From the NCBI RefSeq assembly GCF_031127805.1, contig NZ_JARXHW010000008.1:57741-121740 (forward strand): 64,000 bases of DNA. The letters are read 5' to 3'. A program made the position numbers and the translations under genes. Source of the DNA: Thalassobacterium maritimum. GTDB lineage: Bacteria; Verrucomicrobiota; Verrucomicrobiia; Opitutales; Coraliomargaritaceae. The notes below the pieces were generated by a model. It saw only the letters and a program-made list of their open reading frames with translations, was not told where the DNA came from and searched no databases. This document shows positions 17,196 through 26,665 of the stretch, one piece after another (within the stretch, counting starts at the first letter, position 1; every line of letters starts with the position of its first letter).

Positions 17196-18170
17196 ATGAC
17201 TCCGATGAGAATAAGTCTTCTAAACATCATACGCATAACGTCTCTAATTTGTCTAGTAGCCGGCTTCATTCTCACTCCTAAATTGGCAGCGTCCTTACTC
17301 TCCAGCGACGGGGTCTTAGAATCTCACACCGTGACCGAAATTCAGGTTTGGCGCTTCTTAGCTGTAGTGTGTGGGCTGACACTTCTATTCGCTTCTCTTG
17401 TTTGGAACTGGATGCGTCAATCGGAGCTACGATTGGCGATTGAGTCTGATTATGCAAACTGGAGTGATCCTTTAAAGCAGCTGAATTCTCAAGATCGAAA
17501 ATGGATGCGTGCAGCAACGCTTGCACTTTGGGCAGCTGTCGGCCTGGTGTTACTCACCATATATATTAGTTTCCACTATGCAGACACGAGCTGGTTTTCA
17601 ATACTGGCGTGGGAGAATGGCGTCATCGAAAGCATTCAAGCAGGCTGCTTGTTAGTCGCAGGTGTCCTACTGATGCCCATGGCGTTAAGGGATTGGCGTA
17701 GAGACGGTAAGTTTTTTAGTGCGATTGGTTTGTTTTTTGGCTTTTTACTGATTGTCGCAGCCGGTGAGGAGATTAGCTGGGGGCAGCATTGGATCGGCTT
17801 CGAGACTCCAGAGGCACTGATGGAAACCAATGTTCAAGGAGAATTCAATTTTCACAATATCGGCAGCTATTGGATCAATAATTTACTGACACTGTTTTTC
17901 TTAGCTTATTTTGGCATTCGTCCGGTTTTCGAGCACTTTTACCCTCAGCTACGATACGTACTGGATCGCATGTCGATGCCAGCCGCCCCTTTACTACTGG
18001 TGCCCGTCGCTTTTGTGAGTGTCTTACTCGATGACAATGATGTTATTATGGGCTTTTGGCAGCATCCTGCATGGCGCTTGAGCGAGGGGCGCGAACTCTT
18101 ATTTGGAGTCAGTATGCTCGTGGTCACTTTACTGATGCGTCGTTACCGCAGTCACCAAGCAAGCAGCTAA
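17196..18170 (+). CDS. multi-spanning membrane protein of unknown function
   Basis: 324 residues with about eight hydrophobic segments. A conserved-looking motif AAGEEISWGQHWIGFETPEA followed by NVQGEFNFHNI lies after the fourth segment. I have seen similar EEISWGQ proteins only as uncharacterised membrane proteins; paired glutamates in a membrane could be metal-binding, but no function is claimed. The Shine-Dalgarno AGGAGG (17187-17192) is too close to ATG 17196 and suits ATG 17205 better, so the true start may be the latter. It is separated from the polysaccharide operon by 143 nt and is convergent with the glycosyltransferase at 18202. Confidence 0.75.
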   Translation: MTPMRISLLNIIRITSLICLVAGFILTPKLAASLLSSDGVLESHTVTEIQVWRFLAVVCGLTLLFASLVWNWMRQSELRLAIESDYANWSDPLKQLNSQDRKWMRAATLALWAAVGLVLLTIYISFHYADTSWFSILAWENGVIESIQAGCLLVAGVLLMPMALRDWRRDGKFFSAIGLFFGFLLIVAAGEEISWGQHWIGFETPEALMETNVQGEFNFHNIGSYWINNLLTLFFLAYFGIRPVFEHFYPQLRYVLDRMSMPAAPLLLVPVAFVSVLLDDNDVIMGFWQHPAWRLSEGRELLFGVSMLVVTLLMRRYRSHQASS

Positions 18171-18201
18171 TTCGTTATGAATTAAGAGTGCTCCAAACCA
18201 A

Positions 18202-19347
18202 CTAAAGCCACTCAAGCAGGGCCTGGTTAAAATTCTGCTGAAAGTCGGCCACACTGTGCCTCTGCCAAATACGCGCTTTAAGTGATTCCAGCTCGATCTC
18301 GTCTGCATGGCGCACCGCCTGCATCGCATTGATTCCGCCAGCAAGATCGCGATAAGCGAAACGCCATGCTGCTGGTAACCAATCGCACATACCATCGCGA
18401 TCGGTCGCCACTACAGGCACAAAATTCGCCAGTGCCTCAAGCATTGCCAGTGGCACCCCTTCATAGCGTGAGGGCATAAGCAGTGCATCTATGGCAGCGT
18501 AGAGCGAAGCGGGCTCATTCGTCCAAGGCAGACAATGGACGTTTGGATAGGGGGCGGTCAGTTCTCTTAGTGCGCTTTCGTCGGGGCCACTGCCAAGAAA
18601 AACTAAATGCTCGTCAACGTGTTCTTGCTTACGTTTCAGAAACAAATCTAGAGCACAGTCCTGCCCTTTCTGTTTGAATTCAATACGCCCAATCTGTCCC
18701 CAAATAAAGGCGTCGATTGGTAATTCGAATTGTCGGCGAGCTTCGGACTTGGTTGGCAGGTTCAAAAATGGCTCCAGCGGTATGCCATTTTCTACAATTT
18801 GAATACGTCCTTGTGCCCCATAGGCAACTAGCATGTCGCCTAAGGTTTTAGAGATAGTAATAAACCCGTCGGGTACCGAATATAGACTACGACAGCTCCA
18901 GTCCCGCAGATGCCCTAGCTTAGCCCCCATTTCAGCGTGACGATGCGGCACTGGAATATAACTGAGCAGTGGACATGGTAATTTACCTTGTAAGCGAAAT
19001 ATTGAACAGCACTGCTCAATATTCCCTTGGATGACAAGAATGAGGTCTGGTTTAAAGGACGAAATTTGTTGAGCCAATCCGCGCAAAGCCGCCCCTTCGG
19101 CATAGCGTCGCAATGCTTGAAACTTACGACTCCGTGTGTGCGCAAGCGCAATGTCGAAAAGCGCATTTTGATACTTGCTTTGGATCGATTCAAGCCGTTC
19201 GCGGTTCTTATGATTGTCGGGATGCAGTAAGCTCAGGACCTCCCATTGTTCTGAAGCAACGATACCTTCCATCGCATAGGCGGCCATCACTTGATGCCCA
19301 CCAAAGTCAGGGTTATCGTCAATCACCAATAAGCGTGGTAAACTCAT
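18202..19347 (-). CDS. glycosyltransferase family 4
   Basis: 381-residue GT-B protein: N-terminal VIDDNPDFGGHQVMA loop, middle VENGIPLEPF, and C-terminal MPSRYEGVPLAMLEALANFVP with the donor-site glutamates. Last gene of the exosortase operon; its ATG overlaps the stop of the sigma-54 activator by 4 nt. Being cotranscribed with sorting machinery, it may build a glycan attached to or sorted with the PEP-CTERM protein. That is inference. Confidence 0.88.
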   Translation of the reverse strand: MSLPRLLVIDDNPDFGGHQVMAAYAMEGIVASEQWEVLSLLHPDNHKNRERLESIQSKYQNALFDIALAHTRSRKFQALRRYAEGAALRGLAQQISSFKPDLILVIQGNIEQCCSIFRLQGKLPCPLLSYIPVPHRHAEMGAKLGHLRDWSCRSLYSVPDGFITISKTLGDMLVAYGAQGRIQIVENGIPLEPFLNLPTKSEARRQFELPIDAFIWGQIGRIEFKQKGQDCALDLFLKRKQEHVDEHLVFLGSGPDESALRELTAPYPNVHCLPWTNEPASLYAAIDALLMPSRYEGVPLAMLEALANFVPVVATDRDGMCDWLPAAWRFAYRDLAGGINAMQAVRHADEIELESLKARIWQRHSVADFQQNFNQALLEWL

Positions 19348-20312
19348 GCTTCTATTTGATAGCGTTTAATTAAATTATAGATCGTTTTTTCACTGACACC
19401 TAATTGCAAGGCAGTGGCTGCACGCTTGCCATCGTTATCAATTAAAGCGAGGCGCACGGCCTCCCGCTCAATTTCTGCGAGCGTGCGCCCTGACCAGGGA
19501 TTTTCGCGCACATGACTGTCTTGGGGCGTCTCAGCGCTCGCAAATAAAGGTAAGTGTTCCGGCAATACAGTCTCTTCGGGGTCCACTAAGGCCGCAACAC
19601 GCAGCATCACATTACGCAGTTCTCGAATATTGCCCGGCCAGTCATATTTCAGTAATTGATCGAGCGCGACATCTGAAAATTGGGGCAAGGCTTCTTCACC
19701 CATTGCATCGGCCAAAAACTTAACAGCGAGCACTGGGATCATTTCGCGACGATCACACAGAGCCGGTAATTCAATTTCAAATACATTAATTCTAAAATAC
19801 AAATCTTGCCGGAACTGCTTTGCCAACATCGCCTCTTTTAACTCTTGATTCGTCGCTGACATCAAGCGGACATTCACTTTAACAGACTCCGTGCTACCGA
19901 CCGGGAAGAAACTCTGGTTTTGTAAAAAAAGCAATAGTTTGGGTTGTAACTCCATCGGCATTTCTCCGATCTCATCTAGAAACAAAGTGCCGCCGTCCGC
20001 CATTTCGAACAATCCTTTTTTATCTTTGAAAGCACCCGAAAAGGCACCTTTGCGATAGCCAAAGAGTTCCGACTCCAAGAGTGGAGCTGGAATACTAGCA
20101 CAACTAATTTCAACAAAGGCAGCCTCACTACGTCCGCTGCACTCGTGCATACATTTTGCTAAACGGCTTTTGCCTGTCCCCGAAGGGCCAGTCAATAAGA
20201 GTGAATGCTCACTCGCAGCGATGCGTACTAACTGCTTGCGCAATTTAGCAAAGCGAGCACCGGGCAGCTCTTGTTCGAAGCGTTGCATAGAAATATCTTC
20301 ATTTGGACTCAT
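19344..20312 (-). CDS. sigma-54-dependent transcriptional activator without sensor domain
   Basis: 322 residues consisting of an AAA+ domain (Walker A GPSGTGKS at 42-49, sigma-54 loop GAFSGA at 89-94, Walker B TLFLDE at 109-114, ATNQEL and RQDLYFRINVF) and a C-terminal Fis-type HTH (ATALQLGVSEKTIYNLIK). The canonical loop is GAFTGA, and the Ser replacement is conservative. There is no N-terminal receiver, GAF or PAS domain, so activity must be set by abundance or a partner, as with PspF. It sits between the EpsI-like gene and a GT, overlapping both by 4 nt. PEP-CTERM systems elsewhere use PrsK/PrsR with sigma-54, so a similar task is likely. Confidence 0.9.
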   Translation of the reverse strand: MSPNEDISMQRFEQELPGARFAKLRKQLVRIAASEHSLLLTGPSGTGKSRLAKCMHECSGRSEAAFVEISCASIPAPLLESELFGYRKGAFSGAFKDKKGLFEMADGGTLFLDEIGEMPMELQPKLLLFLQNQSFFPVGSTESVKVNVRLMSATNQELKEAMLAKQFRQDLYFRINVFEIELPALCDRREMIPVLAVKFLADAMGEEALPQFSDVALDQLLKYDWPGNIRELRNVMLRVAALVDPEETVLPEHLPLFASAETPQDSHVRENPWSGRTLAEIEREAVRLALIDNDGKRAATALQLGVSEKTIYNLIKRYQIEA

Positions 20313-20926
20313 GGCATCGGAAGCATCGGAAGGAATTCGTGAATGGCTGGTAAAATGCCAACACCCGCATCAAGAGGCTGGATCATGATCAAAACAGGTT
20401 CGTCCCCGCCATAAGTCCGTAGCCATCGTCTCAATGTGGCCCGCAACCAATACTCCAACGGTGCATCAAAAACAAGTTCGCCATTTGAATAAAAAAACAA
20501 GGCTTCACTGCGGACCTCACGACTGTCTTGCAGCATGTTTTTTGCCGCGGGCTTTTTCAAACTGAGCTTACGTGCGCTACCACCAGCCAGTGAAATCACT
20601 TCATCCGTCTCGATTTGCCAACCAGCCCCACGAAAACAGTAGCGAGGATCATGAACTGCTTGTCGATTATGCGTTCCATCGAGAATGGTGATCGCGTAGC
20701 GCAGCCCCTTCCAAGTATAAATCCACTTATATCCGGAGGCTTCCCCGAGCATATCAGACTCAAAGTCAGTCAAAGCGACACTGCGCGCCGTAAAACCAGG
20801 TCCAGTTTGCGGAAACAGTGCGATTCGCTTTGAAGCATCTTCTAATTCCAATGTGCGCATATAGCCTGCTGCAAGTATCAGCAAGAGCAGCGCGCTAAGT
20901 AGAACTATGACTTGGTTTTGACGCAT
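20309..20926 (-). CDS. exosortase-associated EpsI-like protein
   Basis: 205 residues: one N-terminal membrane anchor (about 5-24) and a periplasmic domain with His92-x4-Cys97 in VHDPRYCFRGAGWQI, the hallmark H-P-x-x-C-GxGW motif of EpsI (DUF3485, PF11984). EpsI proteins accompany exosortases in polysaccharide/PEP-CTERM loci; their exact biochemical role is not settled. It overlaps the small membrane protein gene upstream by 32 nt and the activator downstream by 4 nt. In the second module (39321-40436) this domain is fused to a membrane part. Confidence 0.85.
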   Translation of the reverse strand: MRQNQVIVLLSALLLLILAAGYMRTLELEDASKRIALFPQTGPGFTARSVALTDFESDMLGEASGYKWIYTWKGLRYAITILDGTHNRQAVHDPRYCFRGAGWQIETDEVISLAGGSARKLSLKKPAAKNMLQDSREVRSEALFFYSNGELVFDAPLEYWLRATLRRWLRTYGGDEPVLIMIQPLDAGVGILPAIHEFLPMLPMP

Positions 20927-21410
20927 AATGAATAATTGCTACTGACAAGCTGTAGATAAATAAAATGACCGCAATCGAGAGTGTAAGCCATGGAAACCAA
21001 TTAGCTAAGTATGGATAGAGCAACCATGCCAAAGCTGGCATCCAAAGACTAGACATAAAAATAAAACATAAAATCTTAGAGCGCGAACCGTAAATCGGCA
21101 AGGAGAGTAAGATGGCTCCAGCCAAATAAATCATCGCCTGTAGCTCCCCGGCAATGCCCAAACATAGCGAGATACTCGCTAAAATGACTAAACTCATCTT
21201 GTATTTCGGCCATACCGATGGGAATCTCCGCCACTGTAAACCAACTGCTAAGATCCATAACAGAAATGAAACGCCACCACAGCGTAGACTCGGATCATGC
21301 ATCCAAGCCAATACAATAGGACGACTGAGTGCGACCGCCGTCATGGTAATGACGGCCCAGAGCATACTACTTGGGCTCACTAACGAATACGTATGCTTGT
21401 TAGCGATCAT
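20895..21410 (-). CDS. small integral membrane protein of the exosortase module
   Basis: 171 residues, nearly all hydrophobic, with about five to six predicted membrane segments and no catalytic motif I can name. It lies between the exosortase and EpsI genes and overlaps both. In the second module, the same position is filled by the N-terminal membrane half of the EpsI fusion protein, which argues that this gene is a real partner subunit. The size is too small for a complete exosortase, and Cys/Arg/His catalytic motifs are absent. Confidence 0.75.
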   Translation of the reverse strand: MIANKHTYSLVSPSSMLWAVITMTAVALSRPIVLAWMHDPSLRCGGVSFLLWILAVGLQWRRFPSVWPKYKMSLVILASISLCLGIAGELQAMIYLAGAILLSLPIYGSRSKILCFIFMSSLWMPALAWLLYPYLANWFPWLTLSIAVILFIYSLSVAIIHYASKPSHSST

Positions 21411-22215
21411 GTATCTCGCCTTCCACTTTGAAACTTGCCTCTAATGCGAGGCTGAGTGCGTGATACAAAGTCAGCAAGATACCGAGCACTAAAAGCGCAC
21501 CCCAAGTATGAAATGCACCTGCAGCTCTTTCAGCTCCAAAGGCTAATCCCCACGCCGAAATCAAAATAATACGAGCTGTGTTTGCGGTCCAAGCCAGCAA
21601 GGGTAATAGCGCTAGCATTCCCCAAAATAGCGTGCGTTGCGGGTAACGCATGAGCGTGAGCGCCACTCCCCCGCTCATGAGCACCTGTAGTAATTGCATT
21701 CCGCCGCAGGCAGCTTCGATTGAAATGGGTAAGCCATCAATCTCTAGCAGCGTACCGTGAACCACGACATCCTTACCCAGAGCATGGAATAATTGGCCAG
21801 TCAGCGCAGCACCACTCAGGCGAAACCACCAGCTCAAGGGAGTCAAATCAAGTAAGACCCATGGAAATGCGCCGACACACATGATCCATAAGCGTACCTT
21901 TGGAATCAAACTACTAGGGAAGCAAAAAAGCACAGCCAGTCCGGCCCAACCACTCGCCATCAAAAACATTTGGTTCAATAATACTCCGCAAACTAAACTC
22001 ACTACGGATGCATAGACCCAAGGCATGCGAACTGGAGTGATCTGAGCTGAGCGCATGCTCTGCCGCGCGAGATGCCAAGCCAAGGGAATTAAAGCGACAA
22101 TAATGACGACATCTGGCGACAAATGCCACCAAGTTAAATCAAGCCACCAGATCGCAGGCAGCATCAAGCCGAGTAAGTAGGTGGCCCATGGGGGACGGTT
22201 ACGAGACTCAGCCAT
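21400..22215 (-). CDS. exosortase (first copy)
   Basis: 271 residues, about eight membrane segments. The three catalytic residues of exosortase/archaeosortase are visible: Cys170 in EAACGGMQLL, Arg215 in ANTARIIL and His236 in AGAFHTWG. Exosortases are membrane transpeptidases that cut PEP-CTERM proteins below the PEP motif and hand them on for surface display or glycan attachment. ATG 22215 is used; GTG 22218 is also open. It overlaps the TPR gene by 8 nt. The probable substrate is the PEP-CTERM protein at 24154-25008. Confidence 0.92.
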   Translation of the reverse strand: MAESRNRPPWATYLLGLMLPAIWWLDLTWWHLSPDVVIIVALIPLAWHLARQSMRSAQITPVRMPWVYASVVSLVCGVLLNQMFLMASGWAGLAVLFCFPSSLIPKVRLWIMCVGAFPWVLLDLTPLSWWFRLSGAALTGQLFHALGKDVVVHGTLLEIDGLPISIEAACGGMQLLQVLMSGGVALTLMRYPQRTLFWGMLALLPLLAWTANTARIILISAWGLAFGAERAAGAFHTWGALLVLGILLTLYHALSLALEASFKVEGEIHDR

Positions 22216-24160
22216 CACGCGTATTTAACTCCTTGAGCCATTCGCGAAAGATTGGTTCATTTGGCGCCAGGTCTAATAAAATACCGAGCACTGCACGCGC
22301 TGCATCATAATCTTCACGTTCTATTGCCGTACGATATCTAAAAACACAGCCTTCCACCGAGTCAGTGCCCAAGCTATCGTAGATGCGTTGTGCATCAGCA
22401 ATTTCCCCTTTTGCCAGGGCTGCGCGTGCCAGTAATTCCTTACCCGAAGTTGAATTCGCGAGATCTTTCCGCTGCGAGAAAATGTGCTCCAAGCGTGACC
22501 AATCTTTTTGTTCTAAAGCAGCCATAGAGACTAAGTAAGCAGCTCGATAGCCAACGGGGCCCACAGTTTCAATGACCTGTGTCAATTCCTCAATCCCCGC
22601 AGCTGATTGACCATCTACGAGTAATAATTCACCCCGAAGTCCTTTCACCGCCGGCTCATCAGAATAGGCGCGACTACGGGCCAAGCCAGCAGCACTACCG
22701 TGTAACACAGCTTGAGCTTTCGTATCCGCATAGGGGAGCCAATTAAGCGACGGAATCTCTGCATAGAGAGCATTTGGAACCGAGCCTGGCAGTATTCGAT
22801 CCGCGGCTGCCAGCCATCCATTCGCAAGTAGAATAGAACTAATCGCATAGTCTGACGCTAAAAATGCCTCCATTCGACCCAATGGTTCTTCAGAATTCGG
22901 GGGCATTGTCGGGCGATAGTTCTGAAGAAAGCGCAGCCAACGGTGCACGCGCGGGTTATCATTAAATATCACGCCTCTGGGCCAGGCCCCTTCGACCCGC
23001 CATTCCAGCAAGGCTAATAAGCACGCTTTCATCTCTGCTGCGATCTCAAAGTTACCCTGAGGCATCTCACGTAATACAGATAAGGCCGCAGCCTCATTTT
23101 GTGTGCGAATAAGCTCTAAACTCCACAACCAATAATAGGCTTCACTATTGGAGAGTATCGCTGGTGAACGAAGGTTTTTCTCTAAAAAATCAGCCGATAA
23201 AAATGCCTCTGCGGGAGTTTCTTCAAGCATCTGAGTCATTCCACCCCACCACTCGGCAACCTCTGCTTTGAGCGGTTCACCTCGCGGGCGCGTGACTCGT
23301 TCCCAGAACCAGACCTGCCACCACGCTCGCTGATCTCCACTGGCTTCATAGCTGTCTCTCCAAGTCTGAATCGCTTGTGGTAATGCGGCAGTCCTTAAAT
23401 AAAACTGCGCTAAAAGGTGTCCATAAAGTGGGTTCTTCGCATCCAGCAAAAAGGCTGCAATGTAACTGCGGCGAGCCTGTGGGATACGCCCCATCTGCTC
23501 TAGGAACTCTCCACTAATTGCTCGAACTTCCGGCGAGCGAGGGGCCGCGGTGTAGGCCGCTTGCAGTGCGGAGATAATCGCGCTATTGTCTGTTTCCGAG
23601 AGTAAGGCAATGCGTAGCTGCCGATTAACCTCATCATTGCCCTGCCCTTGCCATGCCCGCAATTCATCGAGCGCACGTTCTGCTTCACCTGCACGCATCA
23701 ACTCGTCGGCCCTAAGTAAGCGCCATCGCATGGCTTGCTGACGTCGTTCAACAGGCCACTGTTCTTTCAGTTTGGCTGCCAGTTCTGGCGCATTCAGGTG
23801 CATTTGAGCCCGAATCCACCATAGTGCTGCCGATTCATTTTCCAATAATACAGCTGGATACTTGGCAACAAGCGACTCCAGTTGCAAATAAGCATGACTC
23901 TCAATCGCAGCTTGCACCATTAGAGCCGGCCATTTCTGCTGAGCGGAGCCGCCTTGCTTTGGGTTGAAATTACTATTGAGTAGCTCTAGAGCCTGCGTAG
24001 CTTGTCCCTGCTCTAGCAGTTCAGAGGCATTCTTATAAATGAGATCCCAAGCCTTGGAGCGAGCATTTGCATCCCATTTGAGATACGCATATACGCCAAA
24101 CGCGCTGCCCCCTATCAGGACAAACGCGAGGCAAAGGGATGGAAGAATTCGCTTCAGCAT
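22208..24160 (-). CDS. membrane-anchored TPR protein of the exosortase module (first copy)
   Basis: 650 residues. One N-terminal anchor (about 7-28) is followed by repeated helical pairs of TPR type (for example ELLEQGQATQALELLN and RAALAKGEIADAQRIYDSLG). Most of the protein should be periplasmic. TPR proteins of this kind (PrsT/PEP-TPR) recur beside exosortases. It follows the PEP-CTERM gene with a 7-nt overlap and precedes the exosortase. Similar in plan to the TPR protein at 36081-38399, which also precedes an exosortase. Confidence 0.85.
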   Translation of the reverse strand: MLKRILPSLCLAFVLIGGSAFGVYAYLKWDANARSKAWDLIYKNASELLEQGQATQALELLNSNFNPKQGGSAQQKWPALMVQAAIESHAYLQLESLVAKYPAVLLENESAALWWIRAQMHLNAPELAAKLKEQWPVERRQQAMRWRLLRADELMRAGEAERALDELRAWQGQGNDEVNRQLRIALLSETDNSAIISALQAAYTAAPRSPEVRAISGEFLEQMGRIPQARRSYIAAFLLDAKNPLYGHLLAQFYLRTAALPQAIQTWRDSYEASGDQRAWWQVWFWERVTRPRGEPLKAEVAEWWGGMTQMLEETPAEAFLSADFLEKNLRSPAILSNSEAYYWLWSLELIRTQNEAAALSVLREMPQGNFEIAAEMKACLLALLEWRVEGAWPRGVIFNDNPRVHRWLRFLQNYRPTMPPNSEEPLGRMEAFLASDYAISSILLANGWLAAADRILPGSVPNALYAEIPSLNWLPYADTKAQAVLHGSAAGLARSRAYSDEPAVKGLRGELLLVDGQSAAGIEELTQVIETVGPVGYRAAYLVSMAALEQKDWSRLEHIFSQRKDLANSTSGKELLARAALAKGEIADAQRIYDSLGTDSVEGCVFRYRTAIEREDYDAARAVLGILLDLAPNEPIFREWLKELNTRDG

Positions 24161-25008
24161 AAATTCGATAGTATTTCGCCACTGCGTCTACGCTGCGTAA
24201 CAAATCCCGCAAGGCAAAGTACCGCCATCATCATCCAAAACGCAGGCTCTGGGTTGGCTAGGTATGCCACGTTCATCGATCCGATATCGACCGCAAAGAC
24301 GATGTCATTGTAGTCTTTATCTCCACCATTATAAAGGTCCTCAAATCCAATCAAAAGGTAAGGACTATCTTCAATCGCAAAGGCGACGACGTGTTGCAGC
24401 AAATCCGGGTTTGTCGTGGCATCGGCAGTATAAGTATGACTGCCACCGTTGGCTCCATTAGCGATTAAGAAGAAATCCACCATCGAGCCGGCATCAAAGA
24501 TACCTAAATCTACGAAGTCACCTGAGACGAGCGGTGTATCGTTGCTACGAGTGATGCTGTTTGAACCGGTATTGTTGATAAATGCAGGGTTCATGAATGA
24601 ATCTTGCGAAGAGGCATCGGGAAAGATCAGAAGTTTTGAAGAAGCACTACCTGTGGCATCTTCGACCGTGTAGCCTAGGGTATTTCGGTAGCCAGCACCT
24701 TCGGCTAGGAAATAAACGCGAACAGCTGCCTCATTTTGTAAATAGAGTGATTCAGGGTCCAGTGAGATCGCCGCAATATCTGTTAATACCTGAGTTTCAC
24801 TCAGATTTTCCCTCGCAAAATCTAATAACCCCGGCAAGTCCTCAGATTGAAAAGTCGCAGACGCTTCGTCAGATTCTGCTTCCATTACAGGACCTACGAT
24901 ATCCAGACCAAAGGGACGTGCACTGTCTTGAAAGCTCGACTCAGTTTGCGCTATAGCAAATTGGTGAATGAGGCTACTTGCGAGAATGAGTTTAAAAATG
25001 TTTTTCAT
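24154..25008 (-). CDS. PEP-CTERM sorted protein with DUF4114-like domain
   Basis: 284 residues. Signal peptide (KNIFKLILASSLIHQFAIAQ); then a secreted domain ending in LYNGGDKDYNDIVFAVDIG, the acidic motif typical of DUF4114 domains, probably calcium-binding. The C-terminus has Asn-Pro-Glu-Pro at 252-255, a hydrophobic helix (WMMMAVLCLAGFV) and Gln-Arg-Arg-Arg at 272-275, i.e. a complete PEP-CTERM sorting signal. A nine-residue tail after the arginines is longer than usual. It is the first gene of the seven-gene operon that also encodes the sorting enzyme. Confidence 0.9.
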   Translation of the reverse strand: MKNIFKLILASSLIHQFAIAQTESSFQDSARPFGLDIVGPVMEAESDEASATFQSEDLPGLLDFARENLSETQVLTDIAAISLDPESLYLQNEAAVRVYFLAEGAGYRNTLGYTVEDATGSASSKLLIFPDASSQDSFMNPAFINNTGSNSITRSNDTPLVSGDFVDLGIFDAGSMVDFFLIANGANGGSHTYTADATTNPDLLQHVVAFAIEDSPYLLIGFEDLYNGGDKDYNDIVFAVDIGSMNVAYLANPEPAFWMMMAVLCLAGFVTQRRRSGEILSNLC

Positions 25009-25153
25009 AATGAAATGTTATTAGCTAAGGGCATGCCAACTTTTGACCGAAAGTCGCAAGCCATTGCCAAGCAGCAGATTAAATAAAAATAAGACATTCA
25101 TTTTGAAGTTACCCTACGCTCTAGAGTAATATTTACGGGCTACCATGCAAAAA

Positions 25154-26665
25154 TTACATCAGTTTGCGAACTTTTAATGCAATCCAAGCAAAGGCAGGAA
25201 TCGAAGATAGCCCCCCCCGCAGGGCAAGTGCAACAAAGCCCCCTTCAGCAGGCATGGGGATAAAGTAAATCGTAGCGCATAAACAAGGAACAAAGAGCAA
25301 GAGTGGCGTGGCCCCGCTAAGTATGAATTTGGTGTATTTCAAGACTCCCAAATCGAGATATCTGAGTGCCATGGGAAGCACCAATAACCAACCGACTAAA
25401 AGTGTGGGGATCAATGTGCCGATCGCGACGCCCACGATACCGAAGCTCAATGCCAGCACGATACTGATGCACAAATTGGACAAGCCATCCAGCAAGGAGA
25501 GGCCGAGCAGCTTCTTTTCATAGCCACACATCATCAATATCCGCTTCGCACAGCTATTAGTCAGTTGCGAAGAAAAGACAGCGAAAAGTAGAATCTGCCC
25601 CACTAGGAAGGTGTCGCGCTCGATCTGATCAAGTCCAGTTAGCAATTGAATCAGCGGCTCTAGATACACAGCACAGAGTACATACAAAGGCGTGGTAATA
25701 AGGAAAGTCAGCTTCGAGGTCTTTAGTAGCAGTTCGCGCAGCCCAGCATTATCACCTGAGGCATTCATCTGAGCTGCTGCGGGACTGAGCGCATCTTGCA
25801 ATTGACGCGTGAACAGGTTCAACATTTCAGCAACCTTATAGCCCGCCTGGTAGGCCGCAATCACGCCCACTCCCATGGTGAAACCTAGCACCGCTTGGTC
25901 ACTCTTAGCCATCAACAGATTGCTGAAGGTAATCAAATACGCTGCGATGGAGAAGCCCAACTGCGACTTCACGACCCGCCATTCAAACAAGCGAGGCGAG
26001 AGCGAGACTTCGGGCAAACGCCGCATCGCGACAAAAAGCGCTCCCACGTTAGGCAACAAAGTGGTGACCACACTCACTAATACAATGACCGGAAAGCTTG
26101 CTTCGAAATAAAGCGCGAGTGAGATGCCGATAAAATTAAGCACGACCGAGCCAGTATTCAACCAATTGGCGATGTCGATCCGCTGTAGCCCTCTCAAGAC
26201 CTCAGGAAATAATCCAAAAGGGAAAGTCAGCGCTAGCCCCGCAAAGAAGATGAAGTAGGACAGGCTATACATGCTATATTCCGCATCTGGTACTTCAACT
26301 GCCCCAAGAAACAGCCCACGGATAGCCAAAAAAAACAGCCCAAGCAAGGTGGCGAGTCCCACGAAGGTCCAAAGCATAGTGCTGAGCAGACGGCTTAACT
26401 CTTCCCATTCTCCTGTCGCGCTTTTTTCTGCAACCGCTTTTTGAGCGGTAAAACCAAACCCAAAGTCGAGCAAAATACCGTAGCCAAACAATGACCACAG
26501 CAAAGACCAAAATCCAAACTCCGCCTCTGATAGACCACTAAATAAGACACGAAATAGAATCACACCCAGCAGTAAGCGTGTGATGGTGCGTATATAATTA
26601 CTCGCAGTATTGCGCCAAAAATACCGCTTCCAAATTGGTGTTTCGACTGGATTGATTACACTCAT
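25154..26665 (-). CDS. Wzx-like polysaccharide flippase (MOP superfamily)
   Basis: 503 residues with about twelve to fourteen membrane segments and the NTASNYIRTITRLLLGVILF N-terminus and LLDFGFGFTAQKAVAE signature of the polysaccharide biosynthesis/MATE-like MOP family. Exports lipid-linked repeat units across the inner membrane. Last gene of the - strand export operon, overlapping the Wza-like lipoprotein gene by 4 nt. Only one flippase occurs in the window. Confidence 0.88.
   Translation of the reverse strand: MSVINPVETPIWKRYFWRNTASNYIRTITRLLLGVILFRVLFSGLSEAEFGFWSLLWSLFGYGILLDFGFGFTAQKAVAEKSATGEWEELSRLLSTMLWTFVGLATLLGLFFLAIRGLFLGAVEVPDAEYSMYSLSYFIFFAGLALTFPFGLFPEVLRGLQRIDIANWLNTGSVVLNFIGISLALYFEASFPVIVLVSVVTTLLPNVGALFVAMRRLPEVSLSPRLFEWRVVKSQLGFSIAAYLITFSNLLMAKSDQAVLGFTMGVGVIAAYQAGYKVAEMLNLFTRQLQDALSPAAAQMNASGDNAGLRELLLKTSKLTFLITTPLYVLCAVYLEPLIQLLTGLDQIERDTFLVGQILLFAVFSSQLTNSCAKRILMMCGYEKKLLGLSLLDGLSNLCISIVLALSFGIVGVAIGTLIPTLLVGWLLVLPMALRYLDLGVLKYTKFILSGATPLLLFVPCLCATIYFIPMPAEGGFVALALRGGLSSIPAFAWIALKVRKLM

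Noticed and set aside
25054..25070. Sigma-54-like site on the - strand (TTGGCAATGGCTTGC) upstream of the PEP-CTERM gene
   Set aside because: The GG and GC elements are separated by 9 nt, not the required 10. A second site at 25023-25039 has correct spacing but TAGC in place of TTGC and would start transcription almost at the start codon.
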